Below the pieces are notes generated by a model. The model had not been told where the DNA came from and made no database searches. It worked only from the letters and a program-made list of their open reading frames with translations. 64,000 nucleotides of DNA from Isochrysis galbana (Eukaryota; Haptophyta; Isochrysidales; Isochrysidaceae): assembly GCA_018136815.1 (NCBI GenBank), contig CM030936.1, positions 4,478,474 through 4,542,473 of the forward strand, written 5' to 3'. The position numbers were made by a program, and so were the translations under genes. Below, in pieces: positions 43,400 to 55,096 of this stretch (its first letter is position 1; each line of letters opens with the position of its first letter).

Positions 43400-44610
43400 A
43401 AAGAGAACTCAAACAATCCACACGGGGAGCTCACAAACTCAATCTCTAGTTGCGGTGGACACACAAAAGCTCGACCGCCAAGTGCAGCCTTGCTTGCACT
43501 TCTCAAACCTGCGCTGCGAAAATAACACCATGTCCACCAGGCTTTTGGCAGTTTACTTGGCATCCCCTGGCTCCTTGGCGATCATTAGCTCGCGCATCTT
43601 GTTCGAATAGATAGTTACCTCGCCTTTGGTGGGAAAATGGCAAATCATAGGAGTGGCAAGGCATAGTGCAACGTATTGTACGGCGTGTATCACCGGGGGG
43701 GGAGTGAAATTAATAAAAAAAGAACGCGAAGTAGATCGGTCATCGTTGCTTCTGACCGTAACCGTGCACTTGGCTTCTGGCGCTCGTCTGCGCGCTGCGA
43801 AGGGGGGAGTGCGAGAACGACCTGGAGGCGAGCGCGGCGAGCGTGAAGGGGCACATCGCGGCAGGCAGCGTGGGGGGGACTTACCTTTGGTGTTGGCCGC
43901 GCAAGCACACCCCTGTGGCAAGCTGGGCTGCCAGAGAGGAGTGGGGGGAGGGGGGGGGAGGGGAGCGGCGCGCGGCGGGCCTCCGCGGCCGCTGCAGCGG
44001 CTAAGTCCCCGGCACCCGGGGAGATAGCCGCTGGAGCGAGCCCTTATTGTCACCTTTTGGCACCAGAATCTCACACTGTGTCACACAGCCTTAGAGTTAT
44101 GAGTTATGAGTTAGAGTGAGTGGAGAGAGAGAGAGAGGGGGGCTCGTGCCCCCCCATGGGCGAACTAAGTATTAATTTAGTTGATGCGATGGCTCATTTG
44201 AGTGATGTCCCATATTTGACGGAACGCGACCTTAACGGTAAATGCCAAACGAAAGAGAAAGAGAATTCTACTAGCTACTATTCTATTGCAGTACGCAGTA
44301 CTACTGACTACTGCTAATGAGCTAATGAGTGTCGATTCGCGAAGGCGACACGGTACCGCCCAAACGGACAAGCGGCGGTGCTGGGTCTCGATCACGAGTT
44401 CAGGCGGGTAGACCGAGAACAGATCGATGTGCTCCAGGCCGGACAGCAGACAGCAGGCGGCGCCCCACTGCGTGGGATCCATCGTCGTGATGTGTACGCA
44501 TGGAAAATAAAAAGGGGCAATCTACAAGAATGTACCGGAGGGGGGGAACGTGCCCCTCTCTCGCGCGCTCTCTCTCTCTCTCTCTCTCTCGTTCTCCCTC
44601 TCCCTCTCCC
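43400..44610. other. Intergenic with family-H repeat end
   Basis: 44118-44185 is the last 70 bases of repeat family H with a hairpin variant AACTAAGT-ATTA-ATTTAGTT. 44328-44355 'gtgtcgattcgcgaaggcg' recurs near 20422. 44560-44612 is a CT tract just before the RING1 start. No gene is supported. Confidence 0.5.
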
Positions 44611-44615
44611 CCTCG

Positions 44616-46091
44616 ATGCCTCCCCCTCGCCCTCCGCCTCGTCGTCGTCCATACGCGACGTCTTCTCCTTGTATCAGCTCTCCCCTCTCCCTCTCTCTCG
44701 TCTCTACCGACTCTCTCAACGTGGAGCTCCGCTGCCCCATCTGCCTTGACATCATGAGAGACCCGATGGCGACGCCCTGCCTTCACCGTTTCTGCTCTTC
44801 TTGCATAGAGAAGTGCCTGCGCATCGGCAAGCAGGCGAGGCGAGGGCGGAGTGAGCGAGGGGCGGAAAGGAAGAGGGGGTTGGGTGGTGAGGAAGGGGGG
44901 GGGGGGGGGGGGCAGGGGGAGGGGGGGAAGGGGGGTAGTGTGGAATGGGGGAGAAGAGGACCTGGCAGTGGCCTCACAGTGGCTTCAATCGCTTGTGCTC
45001 CTCTTTCATTGAGAAGTGCCTGCCCATCTGGGAGCAGGTGCCAGCGAGCGGGTAAGGGGGGGTGGCCAAGTGCTGGGGGAAGCAGACGGGGCCGGGTGCC
45101 ATGAGAAAGTGGGGGAAAGGGCCTCCTCTGCTCCTACTCTTAAGCAGTGCCCCCCCCCCCCCCGGCAAACGGGGAACGACTACCCTCCCCTCCCCTCCCC
45201 ACACACGCAATGCAGGAGTGCCCTAGCTGCCGACAGCCCGTGGCGACACGCCGCTCGCTACGCAAGGACACCAATTTCGCAATGCTTGTCGCGACGTTGT
45301 ACCCCGACCTGACACAGCTGGAAGCCGAGGAAACTGAGATGATTGAACAGCTCTCGCGGTCTCACCGCGAGCGGCACGCTGAGAAGATGCGCGAGCTGCG
45401 TGCGGCGAGGCTCAAGCAGCAGCGGATGGCGGGTTGCCATACCTCCTCCTTCCAGGAGGTGGAACCTAGCGAGGCCAAGGACTCCAAATCAGAGGGCGAT
45501 GGCTCCGACGCTGAATCAGACGACTCAGCCTCCGAACGCGAGCCTGACGGCGACGAGCCTCCCGCTGAAGAGGGCGACGAAGGCGAAGAGGAAGTCGAGG
45601 AGGGCGATGGCAAGGAGGTTGGTGCCGAGTGCCACACGCGCGCTGGCCGGCATGAGGCCGCGGCCTCTGGCATGCGCCAGCCGAACGCGCGCGCCGCGGG
45701 CGGCAGCCGGCGACGCAGCGAATCTGGCGCCGGCTCACGCGGCGGTGGCCGGCGCAACGTGGTTCGGAGGCGGGCGGCCAAGCACCTGGAGCTCAAGCCG
45801 CGCAAGCATGAGCTCGGATTCTGGCTCCGCCGTCACCCGCGTGAGCACACACTCGCCGCCATCACCAAGGAATATATCACCACCTCACGCGACGCCAGTA
45901 TCGGCCACGTCCAAAAATTCCTGTGCTGCAAACTGCATGATGCAGTGGGCTGGCAGCAGATCGAGCTCTCGGTAACCAAGCCCTCGGGGGAGCGTGTGCT
46001 TCTCAAACCGCACATGACGATTCTCGAAGTGGTTCTCGAGTGTGCACTAGACACCAAAGCAATGCTGCTAGACTATCGTAAGTGCGCTTGA
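44616..46091 (+). CDS. RING1: RING1-type Polycomb E3 ubiquitin ligase (RING + RAWUL)
   Basis: Coding sequence join(44616..44834, 45216..46091), 364 aa. Exon 1 carries the first RING half ELRCPICLDIMRDPM..CLHRFCSSCIEKCL. Exon 2 resumes ECPSCRQPVATRRSLRKDTN followed by FAMLVATLYPD, the exact continuation seen in RING1/RING2 proteins. An acidic linker, a basic RGG-like stretch and a C-terminal ubiquitin-like RAWUL region (HVQKFLCCKLHDAVGW, LKPHMTILEVVLE) follow. The family monoubiquitinates histone H2A in PRC1. The only join that keeps frame and motif spacing uses a GC donor (CAG|gcgagg). Near the stop, CTATC|GTAAGT is a perfect donor, so a further exon is possible. The intron holds poly-G and a decayed exon copy. 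Confidence 0.85.
44972..45048 (+). repeat. Decayed duplicate of RING1 exon-1 end inside the intron
   Basis: 'cttcaatcgcttgtgctcct' and 'gagaagtgcctgcccatc' parallel exon bases 44780-44834. Translated it reads FNRLCSSFIEKCLPIWEQ, against HRFCSSCIEKCLRIGKQ in the exon, so the RING Cys in CSSC is lost. The copy ends at GAGCAG|gtgcca, a canonical GT donor. Confidence 0.7.
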
Positions 46092-46639
46092 GGTGCACCA
46101 TGAGGGCACATAGCACTGCGCACCCGCGGCACTGTGCGAAACCATCGCGACGACAAGCCATGGAAAGCTCTGGCTGTACTCCCTCTCGCTGCGCCGACTG
46201 TCGCATGATGCAGCTCCCCTTACTTGAATTATTCCGGCCACATCGGAAAGGCTACTAAGTGCTATTGCTATTGATTTTGAATCATTGTTATCATGTCGCG
46301 GTGCTATAAGGGGACAGGACTTGCTGTGGCCAGGGGGAGATCGCGGGCGGCGGCCGTGCTTGGCACGGGGGAGACCACCTTCGTTTCCTCGTAGGTTCCG
46401 CCCCCCATAACGCTTGCGCGCCATTCGGCCACTGTACGACTGCCTTTTGTTTTGTCGATTTTTTTGGGTCGCTAGGAACTAGGAATAATGAACTATCTTC
46501 AAGATTTGAGAGGGGCAACCTCCTGAAACCTCGATAATGCTAAATAAGCTAACGGGGAAACCTGACAAATATATAACTACAAACTACCGTGCGACCATAA
46601 AACAGCCCATGCGCAGCGCTATCTTAAAGAATCTTAAAA

Positions 46640-47520
46640 GACATAAATAATAAATAAAAATCTTCTTAAAATTCCCCGCTACACGTGCGGCTTGCGGCAG
46701 TGTGCTTATGTACCTCCCTACTACCCAACCTTTACCCCTATCGACCCCCTCCCCCTTCCCCAGTTCCCTCTGTCGCGGAGAAGCTGGTTCCAGGGAGGCC
46801 GCGCGCGCTGCTTCGGCTGGGAGTTGGAGAGAAGGGGGCGGAAGACTGTGGCTCGTCCCTTGGTCTGGTGTCAACTCGGGTTTCCCACATTTGTATGACG
46901 TGAAATCTTTATTGATTTCCGCTGTGTCTCCTATTAGGAGATTTAGCTAACCTATGTGATGTTCCGTATGCGTCCAGGTCTCTCGCCGCCTGCAAGCAAG
47001 AGGTCTTCTGGCGACTGACGTTCCTAGGTTGAAATCCTTGTCTATAGTGTACAGGGGGCTTATCATTTTCCGAATGTGTTTGTTGCTCGGGGCGTGTAGC
47101 CCCATGTTCTCTCGTTGTTGTAAGCCTTTGAAAGAACCCGACCTTCGCCGTGGCTAATTAATAGGTGATATCTCGTAAGGAGTAAGGATCGCTTTTAGCT
47201 TTTAAGATTAACCTTACGGACCTACCGTCCGCGTTGCCGTATTGAATATTGTAAAAGGCTGTAAGGATATATCTCCACCCCAGGATACCTAGGCATCCCG
47301 AGGAGGGATGCGGTCTGTCTACGTGCTGGTAACAGAAGAGTGTCGAACACGCGATGACTACTCGCTCGTAGGCAGAGGGCCGTTCGATCGAGCCGGCAGC
47401 TGACGCGGCCGTGAAAGAGTCGTTTGTTGTTGCTTGCGGGAATATGTCTGAAAGGTCATAGTAGGAGTCGGGTCTGACAGTGTCTGCCATCGAATGCTAG
47501 GGACGAAGAGGGAGACGGAG
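46640..47520 (-). repeat. Long inverted repeat, left arm
   Basis: Related to the reverse complement of 53690-54520. Shared blocks include 'ggggcgtgtagcccca/cgtgtagcccca', 'aacccgaccttcgccgt', 'gtccgcgttgcc' and 'gaagctggttcc'. Minus-strand 47158-47490 is open (HVDRPHPSSGCLGILGWRYI) but the other arm has stops, so coding is doubtful. The outer end (46690-46740) also resembles 27920-28010. Confidence 0.7.
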
Positions 47521-49028
47521 GTTCGGAGGCTCGCAACGCGCGGCGTTGGAGGATGGGGACGAGGCTAGCTAGCGAGCTAGAGGAAGAGAGAGAATGAGAA
47601 CGAGAGCTTCTTAGATCCAAGGTAGACACGAGGGACTACAACGCAGGGCCGACTCAAAAAAGTTGCCGACACGGCCCGAGAACGAGACGTCGAAGTCATG
47701 CCGGTTTATTAACTTAAACGAGCCAACGAGCCAACAATTATAGTAACAGCAAAAACAAAATTCGAATCGCAAATTTCGAGACCAAAATCTGCAAACCTGG
47801 ACTTGAGACCATGGGGAATCCGAATCTGTGTGTCTTGTGCGTCAGCGGCAACATGGGGAACTGGCTTCAATTGTAATTGTGAGCGCGCACCTTACACGAA
47901 TATTCATGCCTACAGCCTTCAGATGGGCAAGAATACCACACCTTCGCTCGCTCGCGGCTCGCTCTCACCTCTCGTTGCTCGCTCGAGGTCGCTTTCGCCG
48001 CCGTCCTTGCCCTCATCCAAGCCCACCTCTCACCTTCCTCTGCTGAAAGGCTTGAGCCCGTCAGCCTCCCTAGAAGTTGTTCCCTCCGCGATGCGCCTAC
48101 CGCCGGCTTGGCCCATTCCTCATTGCTCATTGCCCTCAGACTCGCACCCTCTCAAGCCATCCCAATTCTTTAGGGCGGGTCCTGAGGGTAGCTCCGAGGG
48201 GCCTCCCGAATGGGAGTTGGAGCCTAGAGGAGAGGGCACGAGGCGGCTCGCCAGGGTCCAGGGCTAGGGTGAGCTAAGTATGAACTTATTAGTTGCCGAT
48301 GTACGTGGCTAAGGATGCTAGCCAACACGATGCAAGATTCAAGATGTCCTCTACGACGCTATAAGTTCTAACGGTACTTGTACCTCTCATGGACATCACA
48401 CGTGTGAAGTGGTGGGCGAGTACGGTACCTGTCGTGAAGAACATGTGCACGCTCTCCCAGATGCGGTCGATGTACGCGACACCTCAGCATGCACTACGAA
48501 AACAAGGTCTGAGCGCGCCCGGAAGGGGGGGCGGGGCAAAGTGCAAGAGAGTCTTTACGAGCTACGGTTTGCTCTCGGTAGCTCGCCTTTTCGTCCGGTA
48601 AGAGATCGTCTTGAGCTTCGGCACTCGCCCCAAAGGCGCCATGAGGGCGGTGGCCAAGCACCTCTCGTCAAGCGCGCCCATCGCGCATGCGCCGCATAAG
48701 GCGCCGAAACTGGCCAATAAGAGAATGCTCTCTCGAGCAGCCGCATTCAAGCTTGCCGGCCGGCAGAGGGCCAACGAGCAGGGTTGGACTTGGCGAAAGG
48801 GAGTTGGTTGGCGGTGCCGAAAACATCACATGACGTAGACGCCGTCCACCAATGGGTCAACTCATGGCAGTGGCTCGACGGTGGTGGCTCGACGGTGGGG
48901 CGCTTGTTCATCGCAAACGATGCTTGGGGGGTCCTCGCCACCGTCGCCCTCAACATCGAGGTTGTCAAAACGCCAGAGATGTGACCGATCTTCACGGCAT
49001 GAATGGCATGCGTTGACGTCGAGTCGGC
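47521..49028. other. Repeat fragments between genes
   Basis: 47615-47680 resembles 8325-8380. 47940-48135 is an inverted relative of 19615-19800. 48270-48385 carries the family-H hairpin variant and a piece of family P. 48600-49000 is open in several frames with no recognised domain. Confidence 0.5.
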
Positions 49029-50930
49029 CTAGCGAGGCCGCTTGCCCCGAGCGACGAGAGGCTTCTTGCCGGAAGCTTGCAAGCCCGTCGATTCGGCGAA
49101 TGCCGCCTGGGACTGACACAGGAGGGCCTGAGCGGTCTCGGCGCGGGCCAATACATCGCAGACCAAGGCCTTGCAGCCGGACGAACTGGCTGGCGTGGGG
49201 CTGCACTTCGACTCTGGCGTCGTCGGGGCACAAAGCGGTTGGATCGGGGTAGCGATGGCCTTCCCATTCTGGGCGAAACCCTTTGGCAGCGCTTCGGGCC
49301 GGGCGAGGGTGCCCATTGTGGCGCGGCTGGGCGGTGTCCTCGGCCCGGAAGCTGGTATCGCCACGGTAAGCTGGTCAGCGCTCGAGGGCTCGAGTGGTTT
49401 GTTCTCAGAGCCCTCGCCGGAGGAGAGGTGCGTGAGCAGGGACCGGTCACCGATTGAAATTTGGTAACTTTCGACGAGCGCACGGAAAGTCTCGAGGTGC
49501 GCATCCGTGCCGGCGATTGGGCCTCGGCGAGCCTCGACACGCTCGATTGCTGAACTTGCTGACAGACCCTCCTGTGCAGCGCGCAGAGGTGAAGAGTTCA
49601 GCGCCAGATGCGGGAGGGGAAGGCAGCTCTGGGCACCACGATCGTTGCAAAATGGCTAGCGACATGGGGCCCAAGACGTCGATTTCTCTACGACTGGGCT
49701 GGAGCATGGCGTGCGTGCCTGTGTTGCGATGAAGGCTGCGCATAGCAGGGCAGCAAGACCGTGGCCATCGTCGGAGCAAACGAGGCAAGGCTGCCTCGAG
49801 CTCCTTTAAGGGGGCGGGCAGGCGAAGGCGTGTCAGTGGCAAGGGCACTAGAACCGTCACCACACAGTGTTTGCAGAGTCAGGTTGGCGAGCGCGTCGCC
49901 AGGTGGTGGATGGGGGCCCTCGCGTACCTCATGAAATGAAGTGCGCACGTGAGCTGCGGAAGAAGAGGCTGAAGGGGCGAGACAGAGAAGAAAGAGCGGC
50001 AATCCTTTAGCCAGGTGGCGCCAGCGGTGCAGGCCGATGTGATGACGACAATGCGCTCAATCTGGAGCATGTTGAGCGCGAGTTCCGACTGGCGGGCCGA
50101 GAAGTCGCTGAGAAAGAGCCGGCCGTCGAGGATGGCCGACTGCGTGGGCGGCAGGCATCGGGGGCATGAGCTCCAGAACGGGAGATGAAGGGTCAGGGCT
50201 GGATGCGGGGGGATTTGCTCACCACGTCGATGCGCTCAAGCTCCGCTGCAAGCGCCGCAAGCGCCGCGGGCGAGCGGGGCGCCGGTGGTGCTTCTGAATG
50301 GCTGGCGAACGCCAAAGCGACAGATTCCCAGAAGGCGTGCGCCCCACGAAGACCATTTATCTTGTCGACAGCTTGCGACCAGAAAGGGTGGTCTAGCTGA
50401 GGAGCGATGTGAAAGCCTGTGAACGCGCGATTACGTGGCGGTGGGATCGATGGAGAGTCGTGCAAAGACGCGGAGAAATTGGAGCGGCAGAATGCGCTGG
50501 AGGCGAAGGCGCAGGGCGGCAGTAGATTGACGTTGGGGAAGTGGGCGGGGGGGAAGGTGGCGAGAGCGCGCGCGCGTTGGAGTGAGAGAGAGAGAGAGGA
50601 AGAGAGCGAGAGAGCGAGGGAAGGGGAGGGAGAGAGCGAGAGAGGGAGTGAGGGAGAGGGAGGGAGACGGAGGGGAGAGAGATGGAGGGAGAGTGCGATG
50701 GAGTAGGAGAGCGAGAGAGGGAGTGAGACAGAGGGAGTGAGACAGAGGGGAGAGGGACAGACGGGAGGAGAGAGTCAGCGGGAGAGCGCGATGGAGTGAG
50801 AGAGCAAGAGAGGGAGGGGAAGGGATGTGCCATCCCGCGTGGTCTCACCGTTGGTCTCGAGAGGCATCTGCTCGCGAAGAAGGTCAGCAAGATGGTGCTG
50901 CCACACGTGGACTCCAGCGAGCATGGGCAT
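49029..50930 (-). CDS. Dual-specificity-phosphatase-like protein, possible pseudophosphatase
   Basis: Exons 50849..50930 (MPMLAGVHVWQHHLADLLRE), 50223..50416 (GFHIAPQLDHPFWSQAVDKI) and one starting at 50139 join in frame by GT-AG introns (donors gtgaga, gtgagc). The third reads SAILDGRLFLSDFSARQSEL, then ALNMLQIERIVVITSA, the typical opening of a DSP domain. About 49740-49800 gives LVCSDDGHGLAALLCAAFIA, where the usual HCxxGxxR signature loop lacks the Arg. The last exon ends at 49029 after ERVEARRGPIAGTDAHLETF and a basic tail. Splicing between 50050 and 49640 is unresolved, so the middle is approximate. Loss of Arg would abolish classical phosphatase chemistry. Confidence 0.55.
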
Positions 50931-52098
50931 TGAGAGGAGAAGGGAGGAGAGAGAAGGGAGCGGCCGGACGGTTGCTACGAGCGAGGAAGGAACCCCGATG
51001 AGGAAGGAGAAAAGAAGCGAGATTGAGAGATGAGTTTGGGGGGGGAGAGAGAGAGAGGGGGGGGGGGGGGGGGTTCGTCCCCCGAGGAGAGAGAGAGGAG
51101 GAGAGGGAGGGAAAGGGGAGTGTTTAGAAGAGAAGGGGAGGGGGGGGACAAGCGCGGACTGTGGGTTGACGAAGAGAAGGAGAGAGAGAGGGAGAGAGAG
51201 GGGGGGGGGGGAGGGGGAGGGAGGGGGAGCGGGAGAGAGAAGAGAGAGAGGGAGAGGGAGAGAAGAGAGAGAGAGCTAGAGAGAGAGAGAGAGGGAGAGA
51301 GAGGGAGGGAGGGAGAGAGAGAGGGGGGATGGGAGTGACGAGGCGCCATCGGGGTCAAGAGGAGAGAGAAAAGAGGAACCCGAGACTTCTCTAAGAATGA
51401 GGAGGCGTCGTCGCAGAGAGGGAGGGGTGTGCGTGCGGGTTTCTTCCTCTCACGGTGGGTCTTTCTTCTCTTATGAGGAGGTGGTGCGGGGCTTCCCCTT
51501 CTGTCTTGCCGTGGAGGCTGTGGAGAGAGAGAGAGAGAGTGATCGAGATCTCGGAAGAGGGATGGGGGGGGGGACAAGGCAGAGAGAGAGAGAGAGAGAG
51601 GGAGAGGGAGAGAGAGGGGAGGAGGTGGCAGCCTCGCTTCAAGTACTCTCAAGTAGACGAGGAGTTTTATTGGCGTAAACAGAGGGCCCGCGGCTGCCAT
51701 CAGGAGCTCTCTCCTCTGCCCCCACCCAAAGGGAGAGAGATTGAGCCTCGTCCCACCATTAGAAACGAGGTCTGAGGGCTTAGAAGAGACGACGAGCGTG
51801 GTGCTGCTCCCTCCCTCTCTCTTGAGAAGGACACGAAGAAGAGGCGAGGATGGGGAGGGCAGGACACCAAGAAATGGGTGAGAAACTGAACCCGATACGC
51901 AAAAAAGGTTCGGTGGAGGGCGCGCGGAGAGGGCGGCGCTCGGTCGCGCACGAGATGAGATATGACGGCTGACCAAAACATATCGTAAACGGGGGGGGGG
52001 GGCAGGGGGAGGGGGAGAGAGGGAAAGGCCCTGTTCCCGTTGGGGGGCGGGGCGGGGTCCGCCGTCGGCGGCGGCGGCGGCGGCTCTCGGCGTCTCGG

Positions 52099-52167
<69 letters not shown>

Positions 52168-52559
52168 TCGCAGAGGAAGAGGAGGGGGAGTTTGGAAGGA
52201 AAAGGGGGGGGACAAGCGCGGACTGTGGGTTGACGAAGAGAAGGAGAGAGAGAGGGAAAGAGAGAAAGGGAGGGTCGGGAGAAAGAGAGAGATAAGAGAA
52301 AGAGTGAGAGAGAAGAGAGAGAGGGGGGGAGGGAGAGAGAGAGGGGCGGCGGTGGCGGGGTCTCTCTCCCTCCCTCTCAGCGCTGGTGGGACCCTTCAGA
52401 CCCTCTCTCCCCCTCCTCCGTCCCCCCCCCTCCCTCCCTCTCTCCCCCCCCCCCCCCCCCCCTCTCTCTCTCTAGGTCTCTCTCTCTTCTCTCCCTCTCC
52501 CTCTCTCTCTTCTCTCTCCCTCCCCTTCTCCTTCTCCTCGTCGACGAGAGAGGCTCTCT

Positions 52560-52560
<1 letters not shown>
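50584..52560. repeat. GA-rich low-complexity block with internal duplication
   Basis: Alternating (GA)n, (GGGA)n and poly-G tracts upstream of the DSP-like gene. 51115-51200 and 52190-52262 share 'gacaagcgcggactgtgggt' and 'tgacgaagagaaggag', a direct duplication about 1.07 kb apart. 52100-52164 is pure (GA)n; 52440-52462 is poly-C. ORFs here are all compositional. Confidence 0.85.
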
Positions 52561-52596
<36 letters not shown>

Positions 52597-53690
52597 CCTC
52601 CGCCGTGTCCACGTGCGCTGGAGACGTCGCCGATCGCCTCGGCCTCGTCAACGGCGACAGCCCGACGCCGGCGTCGGCCGCATGTGCCGTTGCCGAAGCG
52701 CGCGCGCGCGCCGTGTGCTCGAGGCCGACGTCGGCGCGCCGCCCCGGAGGCCGTCGGAGGTCGCCTGCGGTCCACCCCAAAAACCGGAGTCACTCGGCAC
52801 TCGGACCCCTGTATTCTTTCCCCTTCCTTGGAGGGCGATCGGGCAGGCGTCTCTTTTCTTCTTGGCGGAGGAGGGAGGGGTGGGGAATCAATCATGAAAC
52901 ATGACCGTCTCCATGCGGTGAGACGACGAATTTGCTGTTTGTGCTCATCGGAATTTTGATTTTCGGTGAAAAGCTCCCAACCTAGAACCTAGGGCGGTCA
53001 AACAGGGTTTTTTTTATTAGGGATGAAGAAGTGGGCATCTCAGAATTGAGGAAATTTGAGGACTTTTTTTCAGTTGAAACTTCCCAATACACCCAACAAG
53101 CACATATCCGAGGCCCATTAGGACTCAGAACCCCCCCCCCCCCCCCTTTGGGCCCCCACCACAAAACGTAATCAAAAATGCCGACAATAGACGCTCAAGT
53201 CGCGAAGGGCTAAAACTAAAACGCTCAACTTCGAATCGAAACCGGGCGAGGTGCGTGCCCGATTTCGACGATCCATCCATTTGGGGGGCCCCGTCAGACA
53301 CCAAATACCCAGGACACAGGGCCCACCCGCACAGTCACGTCAATCGCCAATCGGGTAGGCCGCGCGCTAAAACCTCGTCGTCGAAATCAGCCATGCCGCT
53401 GAGCCCATTGGCCATTGGACGCCTAACCTAACGTCTCGCATCAGTTCATGAGGAAAACGAAGAAACACAAATCCACATTAAGATGAGAAAAAAGAATACC
53501 GGTCCTCTCGGGGAAATGGAAATGGAAACAAATATCGCATATCGCAAAACCAAAATTATTCAAATATAACTTTCTAACACCAAGGGACTCTTCTATGCAC
53601 TTCAAACACGTCCTACATAGGAGGATAGCTACGGCGAATCGATTTGCTGACGATCCGACATGCCGCTTTTGCGGTATAACCCCCGAGAGC
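52561..53690. other. GC-rich patch and intergenic DNA
   Basis: 52600-52830 is very GC-rich, CpG-dense and open in several frames, but with no family. 53130-53150 has about 17 C. No gene is supported. Confidence 0.45.
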
Positions 53691-54520
53691 TCCACCCACA
53701 TAGCCCTACGCATTTCGACGGAACACGGAACCCATCTTCGAATTCATAGAAGGGCTTCTAGCTAGGGATTAATCTTAGGCCGGGCTCTGAAGTAGCCCAA
53801 CGCCTCTTTTGCTACCACGTAGACAGCGACCTCATCCCTCTTCGGGATACTTAGGTATCCTGGCGTGGAGCTATATCTTAACGGACTTTTACAACATTCG
53901 TTATGGCAACGCGGACGGTAGACGGTAGACGGTAGGTCCGTTAGGTCGATTATGAGAGCGATCCTTGCGAGATACCACCTATTAGTAACGGCGAAGGTCG
54001 GTTTCTTTCAGAGCCTGAAGAAACAACGAGAGATTATATGGGGCTACATACACGCCCCGAGTAACAAACACATTCGGAAAATGATAAGCCCTCTTTACAC
54101 GTTACACGGTGGACAAAGACTTCAATCTAGGAACATCGGAGGACCTCTTGCAAGCGGCGAGAGGTTATTTGGACATACCAAACATCAACTAGGTGAGCTA
54201 AAACTCTCTAGTAGAAACACCAGCGGATAGCATGAAAGACCTTACAAGATATAAGAAAAGTACATGCAAGCCAAATTAGAGCGCGAGGAAGAAGCCACGC
54301 AGTCTCCCGCCCCCTTCTCTCCAACTGCCCTGGCCAAAGCCAAAGCAGCGCGCGCGGCCTCCCCGGAACCAGCTTCTCCGACAAAGAGGGAACTGGGAAA
54401 GGAGGAAGGGGTTGTTAGGGGTTAAGGCTGGGTAGTAGGGAGGTTCATGAGCATCCTGCCGCACGCCGCACACGTAGCGGAGATTTTTAAGAAGGTTTTT
54501 TTTTGTTTCACGAGTCGGAT
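53690..54520 (+). repeat. Long inverted repeat, right arm
   Basis: Diverged inverted copy of 46640-47520. Contains 'acgcggacggtagacggtag' with a local triplication of 'acggtag'. Ends in 'agatttttaagaaggttttttttt', a T-run like those of other retroposed repeats here. 54521-55096 beyond it shows only short 'gctaatgc' tandem words near 54680. Confidence 0.7.
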
Positions 54521-55096
54521 GTTCAATCTTGCGGCCTTTAGGGTTCCAAGGCGGATTGAAATGTGGCTGTAGTTTGTAGTGAAGAGCTGCACATGGCACA
54601 TGGCTAGACTGCGCCTTGTGCACCTCACAATGCGCGCGTAGTGCGAATTCCAACAAGAAGCTTTTGGCCTTTCAATGCTAATGCTAATGCCAATGCTAAG
54701 GCGCTAATGCCGGCATACCGCGCATATCCTGGATCCTTGTCACCCTGCCCTTGCAGTATGCCGTTGTAGTATCGAGGAATAAAAAGACAAAATAAGGATA
54801 AAACTATGTTATCCTTTGTCCGCTTCAACAGGAGCAAAGGATCGCGCATGCTTTCGCTGCGTTGGGTGGCCGCTATCGCCAATCGTGCCTAGTCCTTCAC
54901 TCGCCCACGCCGGCTGGGAGTGGGGTAGGGTTGGTACAATCGCACTCGCGGGAGCTTCGATAGTGCGTGACGTGACGATGCGGCCCAACCAGCAATTGAA
55001 TCCGCGGCACTGCCCCCTGTTCACGCAAGCGCTCACATGCAAAGTTAATGCTTTGGTCGTGCGCGCTGCTCGCCCATGGCAAATGTTTCAGACGGC

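Noticed and set aside
45362..45805. 147-aa minus-strand ORF across RING1 exon 2
   Set aside because: Antisense of the acidic/basic linker; composition only.
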